Assembly (NCBI RefSeq): GCF_013170705.1 | Contig: NZ_CP033334.1 | Coordinates: forward strand, 248,001-312,000 | Reading direction: 5' to 3' | DNA length: 64,000 bases | From: Mesorhizobium loti | GTDB lineage: Bacteria > Pseudomonadota > Alphaproteobacteria > Rhizobiales > Rhizobiaceae | Part shown: piece after piece, positions 18,220 to 25,022 of the stretch | Position numbering within the stretch: the stretch's first letter is position 1 | Layout: the number at the start of each line of letters is the position of its first letter | Made by a program: the position numbers and the translations under genes | Notes under the pieces: model-generated | What the model was told of the DNA's origin: nothing | What the model saw: only the letters and a program-made list of their open reading frames with translations | The model's database searches: none

Positions 18220-19242
18220 TTACCGTTCCTTGCCGGCGCTGGTTCCGGCCATCAGGAAACGCAACGGCGGCACCTGCCTTTGCCCGGAGGCAAGACCAAC
18301 GCGACGAAACAGCGCCTCGAGCTTGTCGGAAGCCACGCCCTGGACGATCGGGACCAGGTTGGATTGGCTTGATAAGGCGTAGGCCGCGGCCGAAGCCAGC
18401 CCGCGCTCGGCCTTCACGTCGAGGAAGTTGCGCAGCCGGTATTTGTCGCGCACGTGCCGCTCGTGCCGCCGCAGCACCGCCTTGGAGCCTTCCGGCAAGC
18501 TGTCGATCGCCAACAGCGCCAGATCCGCATCGGCCAATCGCTTCAGGTCCTGCGTCTTGTGGCGGCCGCTGAGCGAATCGGCGCGCACGATGGCACCGTA
18601 GCCGCAGGAGCGGATGACCTTGAACCGCGCCCCGTGGGCGACCGCGCGGGCGTAAAGTTCGTAATCCTCGCCCAGCCGCAGGCTCTCATCGTAGCGCAAT
18701 CGGTGCCGGTCGAGGAAGGCGCGGCTGATCACGGGTTTCAGGAAGCCAAGCTCGCCTCTTTGCACGCGGCGCCTGGAGATATTGCCTTCGACGAAGCGCT
18801 CGAAGTCGAGGAATTCCGGCTCGGCGGCAAAATCCGGGGCGACGATTTTCGTCGCGTCGCTGGTCGCGTCGTCCCTGATCAACATGATGTTGTCGGCCGC
18901 GAAATCCCAATCAGCGCCGGCAAACAGGTTGCGGAACCGGCCCTCGAGGAAGAAGTCGTCGGCATCCAGAATGCTGATGAACGGCGCCTTCGAGCCGGCG
19001 ATCGCGGCATTGCGGGCGAAGGACGGGCCGCGATTGACGTCGAGGCGCATCACCGCAAGCCGGCCGCTGCCGTCGTCGGCGGAGCGGGCCACCTCGGCGG
19101 TGTTGTCGGTGGAACCGTCGTCGACGACGACGACCTCCGCCACTTCCGGTTCGCGCAACGCGGATGCGATGGCTACCGCGATCGTGCGTGCCGCGTTTTT
19201 GGCCGCGATGATCACGCAGACCTCGGATTTCGTCATCGACAT
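18220..19242 (-). CDS. GT2 glycosyltransferase (ExoO-like), next to the lasso operon
   Basis: Protein of 340 residues with a GT-A fold: SEVCVIIAAKNAARTIAVAI, VVVVDDGSTDNTAEVARSAD, GPSFARNAAIAGSKAPFISI and the DxD-type LDADDFFLEG. The C-terminal half (ELGFLKPVISRAFLDRHRLR, RLGEDYELYARAVAHGARFK) resembles the ExoO-like enzyme at 2208. The ATG at 19242 (MSMTKSEV) is used; reading further upstream would run into the nucleotidyltransferase gene. It follows that gene by 65 bp in the same direction. It may build EPS, or modify the lasso peptide together with its neighbour; the sequence alone does not decide. Confidence 0.85.
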   Translation of the reverse strand: MSMTKSEVCVIIAAKNAARTIAVAIASALREPEVAEVVVVDDGSTDNTAEVARSADDGSGRLAVMRLDVNRGPSFARNAAIAGSKAPFISILDADDFFLEGRFRNLFAGADWDFAADNIMLIRDDATSDATKIVAPDFAAEPEFLDFERFVEGNISRRRVQRGELGFLKPVISRAFLDRHRLRYDESLRLGEDYELYARAVAHGARFKVIRSCGYGAIVRADSLSGRHKTQDLKRLADADLALLAIDSLPEGSKAVLRRHERHVRDKYRLRNFLDVKAERGLASAAAYALSSQSNLVPIVQGVASDKLEALFRRVGLASGQRQVPPLRFLMAGTSAGKER

Positions 19243-19307
19243 GGGTTTTGCCTCTTGCACAGGTTTCGATCTGCCCTCGCCCTGTACGTATTCGATGCCC
19301 ATCGCCA

Positions 19308-20447
19308 TTACGGACTGGCCGGCCGTTCGAAGATGCGGCGGCTGATGTCCGCCGATGCCGCCCAGCCGGCTTCCGCCAGATAGCGGACGGGAGCCCGGCC
19401 GCACAATTCCCACAAAACGGTTCGCCGCTGCGGCCATCGCAGTGACGACAGCCATGGCGCGATGACCATGTTGAGCAGATCCTGGTTGCCGATGCGCGAC
19501 AGGATCGGCTTGGCCCGCTCCGACAAGAGCGTATCGGTGCCGCCCAACAGCACGTCGGCGGCACGCAGGCCGAGCAGCAGCGTATCGTCCAGCCCCTGGC
19601 TCACCGCCGCATCGAGAACACGACGCTGATCGGCCTCGTCGAGACGGTTGGCGCTGGCCCTGATATCGCAGACATAGCCGGCGCAGGGCTCGCGGTTGAA
19701 CAGGGCCTTGGCGACGCTGATGCAGGACAGCATCAGCGTGTCGGCGACCGACGTGAACGGCACTCCGGTGCCGGTGATCTCGACCAGCCGTTTGCGTCGC
19801 AGGAACCCGTCGGCATCGCGTGGACTGGGCGAGCCGGGCTGCTGGAGCCGATAGTGAAGGTCGACCGTGGAGGATTTCGACCCGCTTCCACGAATCATGT
19901 GCTGTTCGCCAAGGAAGCGAACCCACCAGACCGAGCGCGACTTGCCTGATACCTCGTAGCCGATCGAACGCAGCGCGTCGCGCGCCCTCGAGAACCCCGC
20001 AGGCGAAACCAGGATATCGACATCGCCCGAAGGCTTCATGAAATGGTCGTCGTAGAGCAGATGCTGCTGAAACGGGCCCTTCAGGAAGACGAAATCGATT
20101 TGCCTGTCGCGCAGCGCCTGGTGGATCGCCATCGAATCCATGAGGCAGGCGGCGTTCATCGAAACCGTCTGCCGGCGATAGGTGTCGAGCCATCGGAAAA
20201 GCTCAGCCGGCCTGTCGCCCGCGGGCGCGCGCGACAGCGCCTTCAGAACGAAGGTGGCGACTTTGTTCAGCCTGGCGATATCGGCGACGGCGGCAACGGA
20301 AAGGCCCGGCTGCGACAGATCGCCAGCCGAGGCCGCCGCGCCCGAGAAATACAACCGCAGACAGGCCTGCACATAGGCAATCTCGTCGGCGCAGTCGGCT
20401 GCGCGCAGTCGTTCATAGGAACTTTCCGGCAAGGCCATTGAGCGCAT
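19308..20447 (-). CDS. Nucleotidyltransferase-family protein (PF14907-like)
   Basis: Protein of 379 residues. The sequence FVFLKGPFQQHLLYDDHFMK followed by PSGDVDILVSPAGFSRARDA carries the LKG and DxD features (Asp142, Asp144) of the NTP_transf_5 family. Members of this family occur in Firmicute lasso clusters with a kinase; in the pseudomycoidin cluster the homologue was reported to add hexose to the phosphorylated peptide. Here the gene is divergent from a lasso operon that also has a kinase, so a tailoring role is plausible. It is followed by a GT2 gene. The ATG at 20447 has GGAG five bases upstream; an ATG at 20438 is also possible. An EPS role remains an alternative. Confidence 0.72.
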   Translation of the reverse strand: MRSMALPESSYERLRAADCADEIAYVQACLRLYFSGAAASAGDLSQPGLSVAAVADIARLNKVATFVLKALSRAPAGDRPAELFRWLDTYRRQTVSMNAACLMDSMAIHQALRDRQIDFVFLKGPFQQHLLYDDHFMKPSGDVDILVSPAGFSRARDALRSIGYEVSGKSRSVWWVRFLGEQHMIRGSGSKSSTVDLHYRLQQPGSPSPRDADGFLRRKRLVEITGTGVPFTSVADTLMLSCISVAKALFNREPCAGYVCDIRASANRLDEADQRRVLDAAVSQGLDDTLLLGLRAADVLLGGTDTLLSERAKPILSRIGNQDLLNMVIAPWLSSLRWPQRRTVLWELCGRAPVRYLAEAGWAASADISRRIFERPASP

Positions 20448-20534
20448 GGTCTCCAAAACGCGGTTTGCGCGACACGTATGCTGCAAGTGCGAAGCAAAGC
20501 ATCCTCAAAAACCTCGGCTGCGTAAAGTCTTTCC

Positions 20535-20549
20535 TTTCGCAGTGCGAAA
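20535..20549. promoter_or_regulatory. 15-bp palindrome upstream of the nucleotidyltransferase gene
   Basis: TTTCGCAGTGCGAAA is a perfect palindrome about 90 bp upstream of the start at 20447, in the 512-bp divergent gap 20448-20959. It shares the GCAGTGC centre with the TGC-type operators but has different arms. A looser TATGCTGCAAGTGCGAAGC lies at 20477-20495. The AT-rich part (about 20660-20800) holds no gene that I can see. Confidence 0.4.
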
Positions 20550-20862
20550 TTTTGCAACCAGAGCGGTTGCCTAGCCTCCCGAAGACCGTGAAAGATACGA
20601 TTGGAATTGCAACCGCCAGCGGGGCCTTGCGGTCGATCGTCACCGCGGGCCGGCTAATGGAAACATATCCTTATTTAGGGATGCCTAAAATATCATCAAC
20701 CCCACCAACTTTTTATCATAACAAAATCAATGGTTTAAAGACTTGTCATCGCAGGAGGCGGATCATTCGAGCTTCAGTCAAAAAGAGGCGAAATTTTGAG
20801 CAGCCCACGCACACATGGTGACGCCCGCAACCCTTAATTGATTAACCAGAGGTAAATCAGGC

Positions 20863-20906
20863 TTGACTCATAAATGTTGCCATGCAGCTATTGCAACGCA
20901 GCATGA
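20863..20906 (+). promoter_or_regulatory. Promoter and TGC-type operator of the lasso-peptide operon
   Basis: TTGACT (20863-20868) is a good -35 element; CTATTG at 20888-20893 is a possible -10 at a long spacing of 19. Overlapping it are TGC boxes TGTTGCCATGCAGC (20875-20888) and TTGCAACGCAGCA (20892-20904), which resemble the operators of the EPS genes. The precursor ATG is at 20960. The promoter call is tentative; the box similarity is clear to the eye. Confidence 0.45.
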
Positions 20907-20959
20907 AAGTGCTGACGGCACTCGACAGGCCGTTTCCAGTCCTCATTTTGGAGAGTAAA

Positions 20960-21112
20960 ATGGAACAGAATGTTGAAAAGCACGAGTACGAAACGCCAAG
21001 CCTGACGGTACATGGTTCCATTGAAACCATCACCCAGGGCGGTGGTGGCAGCACGGCAACCGACGCGTCGTTTCCCGCGCACACCCCAATCGGCGACCTG
21101 ACGTTCTCCTGA
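20960..21112 (+). CDS. Lasso-peptide precursor (50 residues)
   Basis: Leader of 26 residues, MEQNVEKHEYETPSLTVHGS then IETITQ, with the Y-x-x-P-x-L...G motif read by split RRE proteins and Thr at -2. The core is 24 residues: ring segment GGGGSTATD, then tail ASFPAHTPIGDLTFS. Gly1 and Asp9 would form a nine-residue macrolactam. Candidate plugs are Phe12, His15 and Phe23. By hand, the threaded core (linear minus one water) has a monoisotopic mass of about 2245.03 Da, and 2325.0 with one phosphate. The core ends in Ser, the site that HPr-kinase-like lasso kinases phosphorylate. The ATG at 20960 is used (GGAGAG upstream) rather than an in-frame ATG at 20882, which lies in the promoter. First gene of the operon. 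Confidence 0.88.
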   Translation: MEQNVEKHEYETPSLTVHGSIETITQGGGGSTATDASFPAHTPIGDLTFS

Positions 21113-21121
21113 GACCAACCT

Positions 21122-21191
21122 GATCCCGGAGGAGTGACGTTGGGCTTCCGGGATCCAAGACAATAAATGGAGCCGGGGATGAAAATCCCCG
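21122..21191 (+). terminator. Two intercistronic hairpins between precursor and B1 genes
   Basis: GATCCCGGA (21122-21130) pairs with TCCGGGATC (21147-21155). Then CGGGGAT (21174-21180) pairs with ATCCCCG (21185-21191) around a GAAA loop, followed by the pyrimidine-rich ACTTTCCCTTTT. They lie in the 135-bp gap after the precursor. They could stabilise the precursor mRNA or act as a leaky terminator, giving more precursor than enzyme. Confidence 0.55.
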
Positions 21192-21247
21192 ACTTTCCCT
21201 TTTGAACTGACGACGCGTGGACCGTGTGTTGCAAACGAGGTTTTGGG

Positions 21248-21547
21248 ATGAACTGGAACCCATCTGAACACGATTGCGTAAGTGCCACCGGGGATGCCGT
21301 GGCTTGCGAATTTGGCGAAGGCCTCGCGCTTCTCAATCTCAAATCCAATATCTACTACAGCCTCAACGGCGTCGGCGCTTTTATCTGGGAGTTGATCCAG
21401 GAGCCGAAGTCGATCGCCGATATCCGCGGCGCCGTGCTTGCGCGCTACAATGTCGACGCCGAGCGCTGCAAGGCCGACGTCGACGCATTGCTGCAAGGCC
21501 TGACCGAAAACGGACTTGCGAGGCTGCAGCATGAGGCACTCGTCTAG
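21248..21547 (+). CDS. Lasso peptide B1: PqqD-like RiPP recognition element
   Basis: Protein of 99 residues of the PqqD fold (three-strand winged helix). Sequence: EGLALLNLKSNIYYSLNGVG, AFIWELIQEPKSIADIRGAV and VDALLQGLTENGLARL. In split lasso systems this protein binds the YxxP leader motif and presents the precursor to the B2 peptidase. The ATG at 21248 has a GAGG ribosome site; it is the second gene of the operon. It overlaps the B2 start by 17 bp. Cytoplasmic. Confidence 0.9.
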   Translation: MNWNPSEHDCVSATGDAVACEFGEGLALLNLKSNIYYSLNGVGAFIWELIQEPKSIADIRGAVLARYNVDAERCKADVDALLQGLTENGLARLQHEALV

Positions 21548-22040
21548 GCAGGCTCCGCAAAAGGCCATGATCCCACGGCAAAGACCTGCGACGGAACAAA
21601 GACCCAGGCGGACGCCCCGCCGGCGTAGTTTGGCCAGGGTTCTGTCGCTGAGCGGCTCCGAGGCCCTTTTTCTCTGCCACTGCCTGCTGGTTGTCGCCGC
21701 CATCCGGCTGGGGCTGACCTTGTTCTCCTACAACCGTGTTCGTGGCATGGTGACCCGGCTCAACGCGCGCCAGTGCGCCAGTATGGGCGAATTGCGGCTC
21801 GTCGCCTGGGGCGTCGCCGCAGCTGCACGGTTCGTGCCGCGTGCCACTTGCCTTACCCAGGCACTCTCGGGTCAATACATTCTCGCACGCCAGGGCAATG
21901 CCTCCAGCATCCGCATCGGCGTCGAACGCGGCACGGGCGAGCAATTGAAGGCGCATGCCTGGCTGGTCAGCGACAACCATGTCGTGCTTGGCGGCTCCGT
22001 CGATGGCTTCGCCCATCTGGTGGACCACGGCAGCCGATGA
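21531..22040 (+). CDS. Lasso peptide B2: transglutaminase-like leader peptidase
   Basis: Cysteine protease of 169 residues that removes the leader. Catalytic features: Cys107 in RFVPRATCLTQALSGQYILA and His142 in LKAHAWLVSDNHVVLGG, with Asp148 the likely third residue. The first 40 residues are Arg-rich (RQRPATEQRPRRTPRRRSLA), an unusual basic tail; a shorter start at 21567 would still keep most of it. GAGG precedes the ATG at 21531. The gene overlaps B1 by 17 bp and the cyclase gene by 4 (ATGA). Confidence 0.9.
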   Translation: MRHSSRQAPQKAMIPRQRPATEQRPRRTPRRRSLARVLSLSGSEALFLCHCLLVVAAIRLGLTLFSYNRVRGMVTRLNARQCASMGELRLVAWGVAAAARFVPRATCLTQALSGQYILARQGNASSIRIGVERGTGEQLKAHAWLVSDNHVVLGGSVDGFAHLVDHGSR

Positions 22041-24001
22041 GCGGCGTGGCCGGAATCCTGCTGCGACAGGGACACGCGATTGCGGTCCGAGGACACACGA
22101 TCGCGGGCCGGGAATTAGCGCCCGAGGACGCCGCGACCGATATCCAGCAGATGCTGGCACGCATGCGCCACCGCGGGCCGGACGGAAACTCGTGGTGGCT
22201 GGACGGCGGCATCGCGCTTGGCCACGCCTGGCTCAACACCACGGATGAGGCCGGTCCCGGCCCGCTCACCATGGCCGGCGGCAAGCTCGCCATCACCGCC
22301 GATTGCCGGCTGGACAATCGCGACGAGCTGATGGCGAGGCTGGGTGTGCGCGACAGATCGGTCGCTGACGCAGTACTGCTGATGCGGGCCTACCTGCGCT
22401 GGGGCGAATCCTGCCCCGTCCACCTGCAGGGCGATTTCGCCTTTGCCATCTGGGATGCCGAGCGGCGGCTGCTGTTTTGCGTGCGCGACCATTTCGGGGT
22501 CAAGCCATTCTACTACCACGCCGCGGACGGGCGTTTTGCCTTTGCCTCCGAGATCGGGCCGATGCTTGGCCTCGACGGGGTCGATGCGCGCATCAGCGAG
22601 CACCGCATTTCGGGATTCCTGGCTGGACTTCCCGACGACCCGCAATCCACCCCCTACAGCGATATCTTCAGCCTGCCGGCGCGTCACAGCCTCACCGTCA
22701 CCGCGCAACATGTGATGCTGCGCCGATACTGGCAGATCGAGCCATCGACGCGGCCGCTGCGATCGGATGCGGCGGAGGAATTCGGCCATCTGTTCGCGCA
22801 ATCGGTGCGCAACCGTATGCGCGGCAGTCAGTCGACCGGCGCGATGCTGAGCGGCGGCCTCGACTCCTCCTCGATCGCCTGTGTCGCCGGCCTGCAGAAT
22901 GCCGCCGAGCGGAAACCCAGGTTGCCGACCTTCTCGCTGATTTTCGAGAAGGGCTCGCCAATGGATGAGCGGGCGTTCATCGATGCCGTGCTTGACCAGC
23001 AGAAAACCGATCCGACGCTGATCCCTGTTGGCAATTATGCACCCTTCGCCGAGTTCGAGCGGGTGCTGGAGGAGCAGGAAGGCACCTTCCTGGCGCCGGG
23101 CTTGACGCTCACCCGCAGCATATACAGGACCGCGGGAGCCAAGGGCGTGAAAGTGCTGCTCGACGGCCATGGCGGCGACGAGGTCGTTTCACAGGGCCAT
23201 GGCCATCTGCACGAGCTTGCCAATGGCCGCAGGTGGCTGGACCTTTGGCGCGAGGTTCGCAGTGCCTCCAACACCTATGGCGACAGCACGCTCGGCCTCT
23301 ATTTCCAGTTCCTGACCCTCTATGGGCCGGCATGGCGGATCGCCAGGCTGAGACAGCTGGCGAACCGGGCGCTGAACAGGATACGCAAGCCCGCGCGGAT
23401 ACAGCGCGGCCGCAGTTGGCGCGACCTGATCAATCCGGACCTGGCCAGGCGCACCGAGATCGTCGACCGTTTCCACCGGGCCGGATACATGCCGCCGGGC
23501 GTCCAGGCCAGCGACGCCTTGAGCCATCGCTGGATCTTGTTGAACGGCTATGTGCCCCACTCTTTCGAGGTGCTCGACAAGGCGGCCGCCAATTTCGGCA
23601 TCGAGCCACGGTATCCCTTCTGGGACAAGCCGCTGGTCGAATTCTGCCTGGCGCTGCCGGGCGAGGAGAAACTCAGCCACGGCTTTGGCCGCCATGTGTT
23701 GCGCAGGGCGATGGAGGGCATCCTGCCGCCGGCGGTGCAGTGGCGGCGCGACAAGATCGATTTCACCGCCAATCTGGTCAATGGCATGGTGCGCAACCAT
23801 CGCGACCTGCTGGAGCAATTGCTGGTCTCGGACGCCGGGCGCATCGCGCCCTATGTCAACCTGCCACAGGTGAGCGCCGCATATGGTCGACTGATGCGCC
23901 AGCCGGATCGGGCGGCCCCTCTCGATGTCCAGTATGTCTGGCGTTCGGCCTCGCTGTCGCTCTGGCTGCGGCAGGTCCAGCACAGCGGGAGCCCCGCATG
24001 A
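22037..24001 (+). CDS. Lasso peptide C: asparagine-synthetase-like macrolactam synthetase
   Basis: Protein of 654 residues that adenylates the ring Asp side chain and joins it to Gly1. The ATP pyrophosphatase loop SGGLDSSS is at residues 272-279 (AMLSGGLDSSSIACVAG), and LLDGHGGDEVVSQGHGH follows. The N-terminal glutaminase-like domain is present (RHRGPDGNSWWLDGGIALGH), but it begins MSGVAGIL, so the catalytic Cys2 of true asparagine synthetases is Ser; ammonia release is not needed for lasso closure. Its start overlaps B2 (ATGA) and its end overlaps the kinase gene (ATGA), a tightly coupled set. Cytoplasmic. Confidence 0.92.
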   Translation: MSGVAGILLRQGHAIAVRGHTIAGRELAPEDAATDIQQMLARMRHRGPDGNSWWLDGGIALGHAWLNTTDEAGPGPLTMAGGKLAITADCRLDNRDELMARLGVRDRSVADAVLLMRAYLRWGESCPVHLQGDFAFAIWDAERRLLFCVRDHFGVKPFYYHAADGRFAFASEIGPMLGLDGVDARISEHRISGFLAGLPDDPQSTPYSDIFSLPARHSLTVTAQHVMLRRYWQIEPSTRPLRSDAAEEFGHLFAQSVRNRMRGSQSTGAMLSGGLDSSSIACVAGLQNAAERKPRLPTFSLIFEKGSPMDERAFIDAVLDQQKTDPTLIPVGNYAPFAEFERVLEEQEGTFLAPGLTLTRSIYRTAGAKGVKVLLDGHGGDEVVSQGHGHLHELANGRRWLDLWREVRSASNTYGDSTLGLYFQFLTLYGPAWRIARLRQLANRALNRIRKPARIQRGRSWRDLINPDLARRTEIVDRFHRAGYMPPGVQASDALSHRWILLNGYVPHSFEVLDKAAANFGIEPRYPFWDKPLVEFCLALPGEEKLSHGFGRHVLRRAMEGILPPAVQWRRDKIDFTANLVNGMVRNHRDLLEQLLVSDAGRIAPYVNLPQVSAAYGRLMRQPDRAAPLDVQYVWRSASLSLWLRQVQHSGSPA

Positions 24002-25014
24002 TGCCCCGTAACCAGCCGTTCGCCACCTGCCTTGGTGAGCATCCTCCCCATGACGAGATGATGAGGGAGCGACGTTACTACCGGGCCTATGGCCTGATCG
24101 TCGCATCCGACGTGGCGTTGCCCGAACTGCAGCCGGCGGAACCGGCGGCGCCGGATATCCTGATCGCCATCGGCATGATCGACATGCCGAAGCCTTCGGC
24201 CGAGACCGCGACGATCTTCCGCTTCGAGCCGGACCGGCAATATCTGGCGTGGCATGCCGTCGGCGCCTTCCTGATCAGCGGTTCCAACCGCATCGATATC
24301 GAGCCGGCGCCCGGCGTCGACGACGCGCTGCTTGCCTTCCCGCTGCTCGGGCCGGTGATGGCATTGTTGCTGCACCAGCGCGGCCTGCTCGTCCTGCATG
24401 CCAGCGCCATCGCGGTGGCTGGGAGGGGCGCCATCTTCATGGGCGACAAGGGCGCCGGCAAGTCGACGACGGCAAGCGCACTGATCCGCGCCGGGCATGA
24501 TTTGCTTACCGATGATGTCGTGGCTATGGACCTGGCCAACCCGGTCGCGCCGATGATCGTTGCGGGCTTTCCCCAGATCAAGCTTGCCGCGGATGCCGCC
24601 GCCGCGATTTCGCTTGGCCAGGCGGAAGTGCGGCCGCAAGTGCATCCGGCGATCGGTAAGATGCAACATCGCCTGCACGGCGCCTTCTCCGGCGGCTTGG
24701 TGCCCGCGACCAGGATCTATGTCCTCGAGCGCGGCCAAAAGGCCGGGATCATGCCCTTGCCCGGTATCGCCGCCCTGCCGGCCATCATCAAATTCTCCTA
24801 TGTGACGCGGTTCGGCCGCGCGGCGCTGTCCGGCGATTTCGCGGCGCTGCATTTTCGCCAATGTTCAGCAATCGCTAACCATGTCGGCGTGTTCCGGCTG
24901 GAAGTTCCGACCGGCCTCGACAGGATTGGCGAGGCGGTGGAGCTGATCGAAGCCGACCTTTCGGTTGGCAATTTAGCCGCCGGGGAGCCGGCGGCCGGCC
25001 ATCGGCGGCGGTGA
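23998..25014 (+). CDS. Lasso peptide K: HPr-kinase-like serine kinase
   Basis: Protein of 338 residues similar to the C-terminal domain of HPr kinase. Walker A loop MGDKGAGKSTTAS at about 148-160; HASAIAVAGRGAIF just before it; LLTDDVVAMDL as the acidic motif. In lasso clusters, kinases of this type phosphorylate the C-terminal Ser of the precursor, as known for paeninodin-type systems; the precursor here ends in Ser. The N-terminal 120 residues (ERRYYRAYGLIVASDVALPE) are typical of this group. No phosphotransferase-system genes are nearby, so an HPr role is unlikely. Overlaps the cyclase by 4 bp. Confidence 0.85.
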   Translation: MMPRNQPFATCLGEHPPHDEMMRERRYYRAYGLIVASDVALPELQPAEPAAPDILIAIGMIDMPKPSAETATIFRFEPDRQYLAWHAVGAFLISGSNRIDIEPAPGVDDALLAFPLLGPVMALLLHQRGLLVLHASAIAVAGRGAIFMGDKGAGKSTTASALIRAGHDLLTDDVVAMDLANPVAPMIVAGFPQIKLAADAAAAISLGQAEVRPQVHPAIGKMQHRLHGAFSGGLVPATRIYVLERGQKAGIMPLPGIAALPAIIKFSYVTRFGRAALSGDFAALHFRQCSAIANHVGVFRLEVPTGLDRIGEAVELIEADLSVGNLAAGEPAAGHRRR

Positions 25015-25022
25015 GGGCAATC

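Noticed and set aside
20882..20959. Longer lasso precursor starting at an ATG at 20882
   Set aside because: It would begin inside the promoter/operator boxes, has no ribosome site, and adds 26 residues not seen in lasso leaders.
22037..24001. Asparagine synthetase for primary metabolism
   Set aside because: Lies in a coupled operon with PqqD-like and transglutaminase-like proteins and lacks Cys2, so it is the lasso cyclase.
23998..25014. HPr kinase/phosphorylase of the phosphotransferase system
   Set aside because: No ptsH, EI or EIIA gene nearby and it overlaps the lasso cyclase gene; the lasso kinase subgroup fits better.
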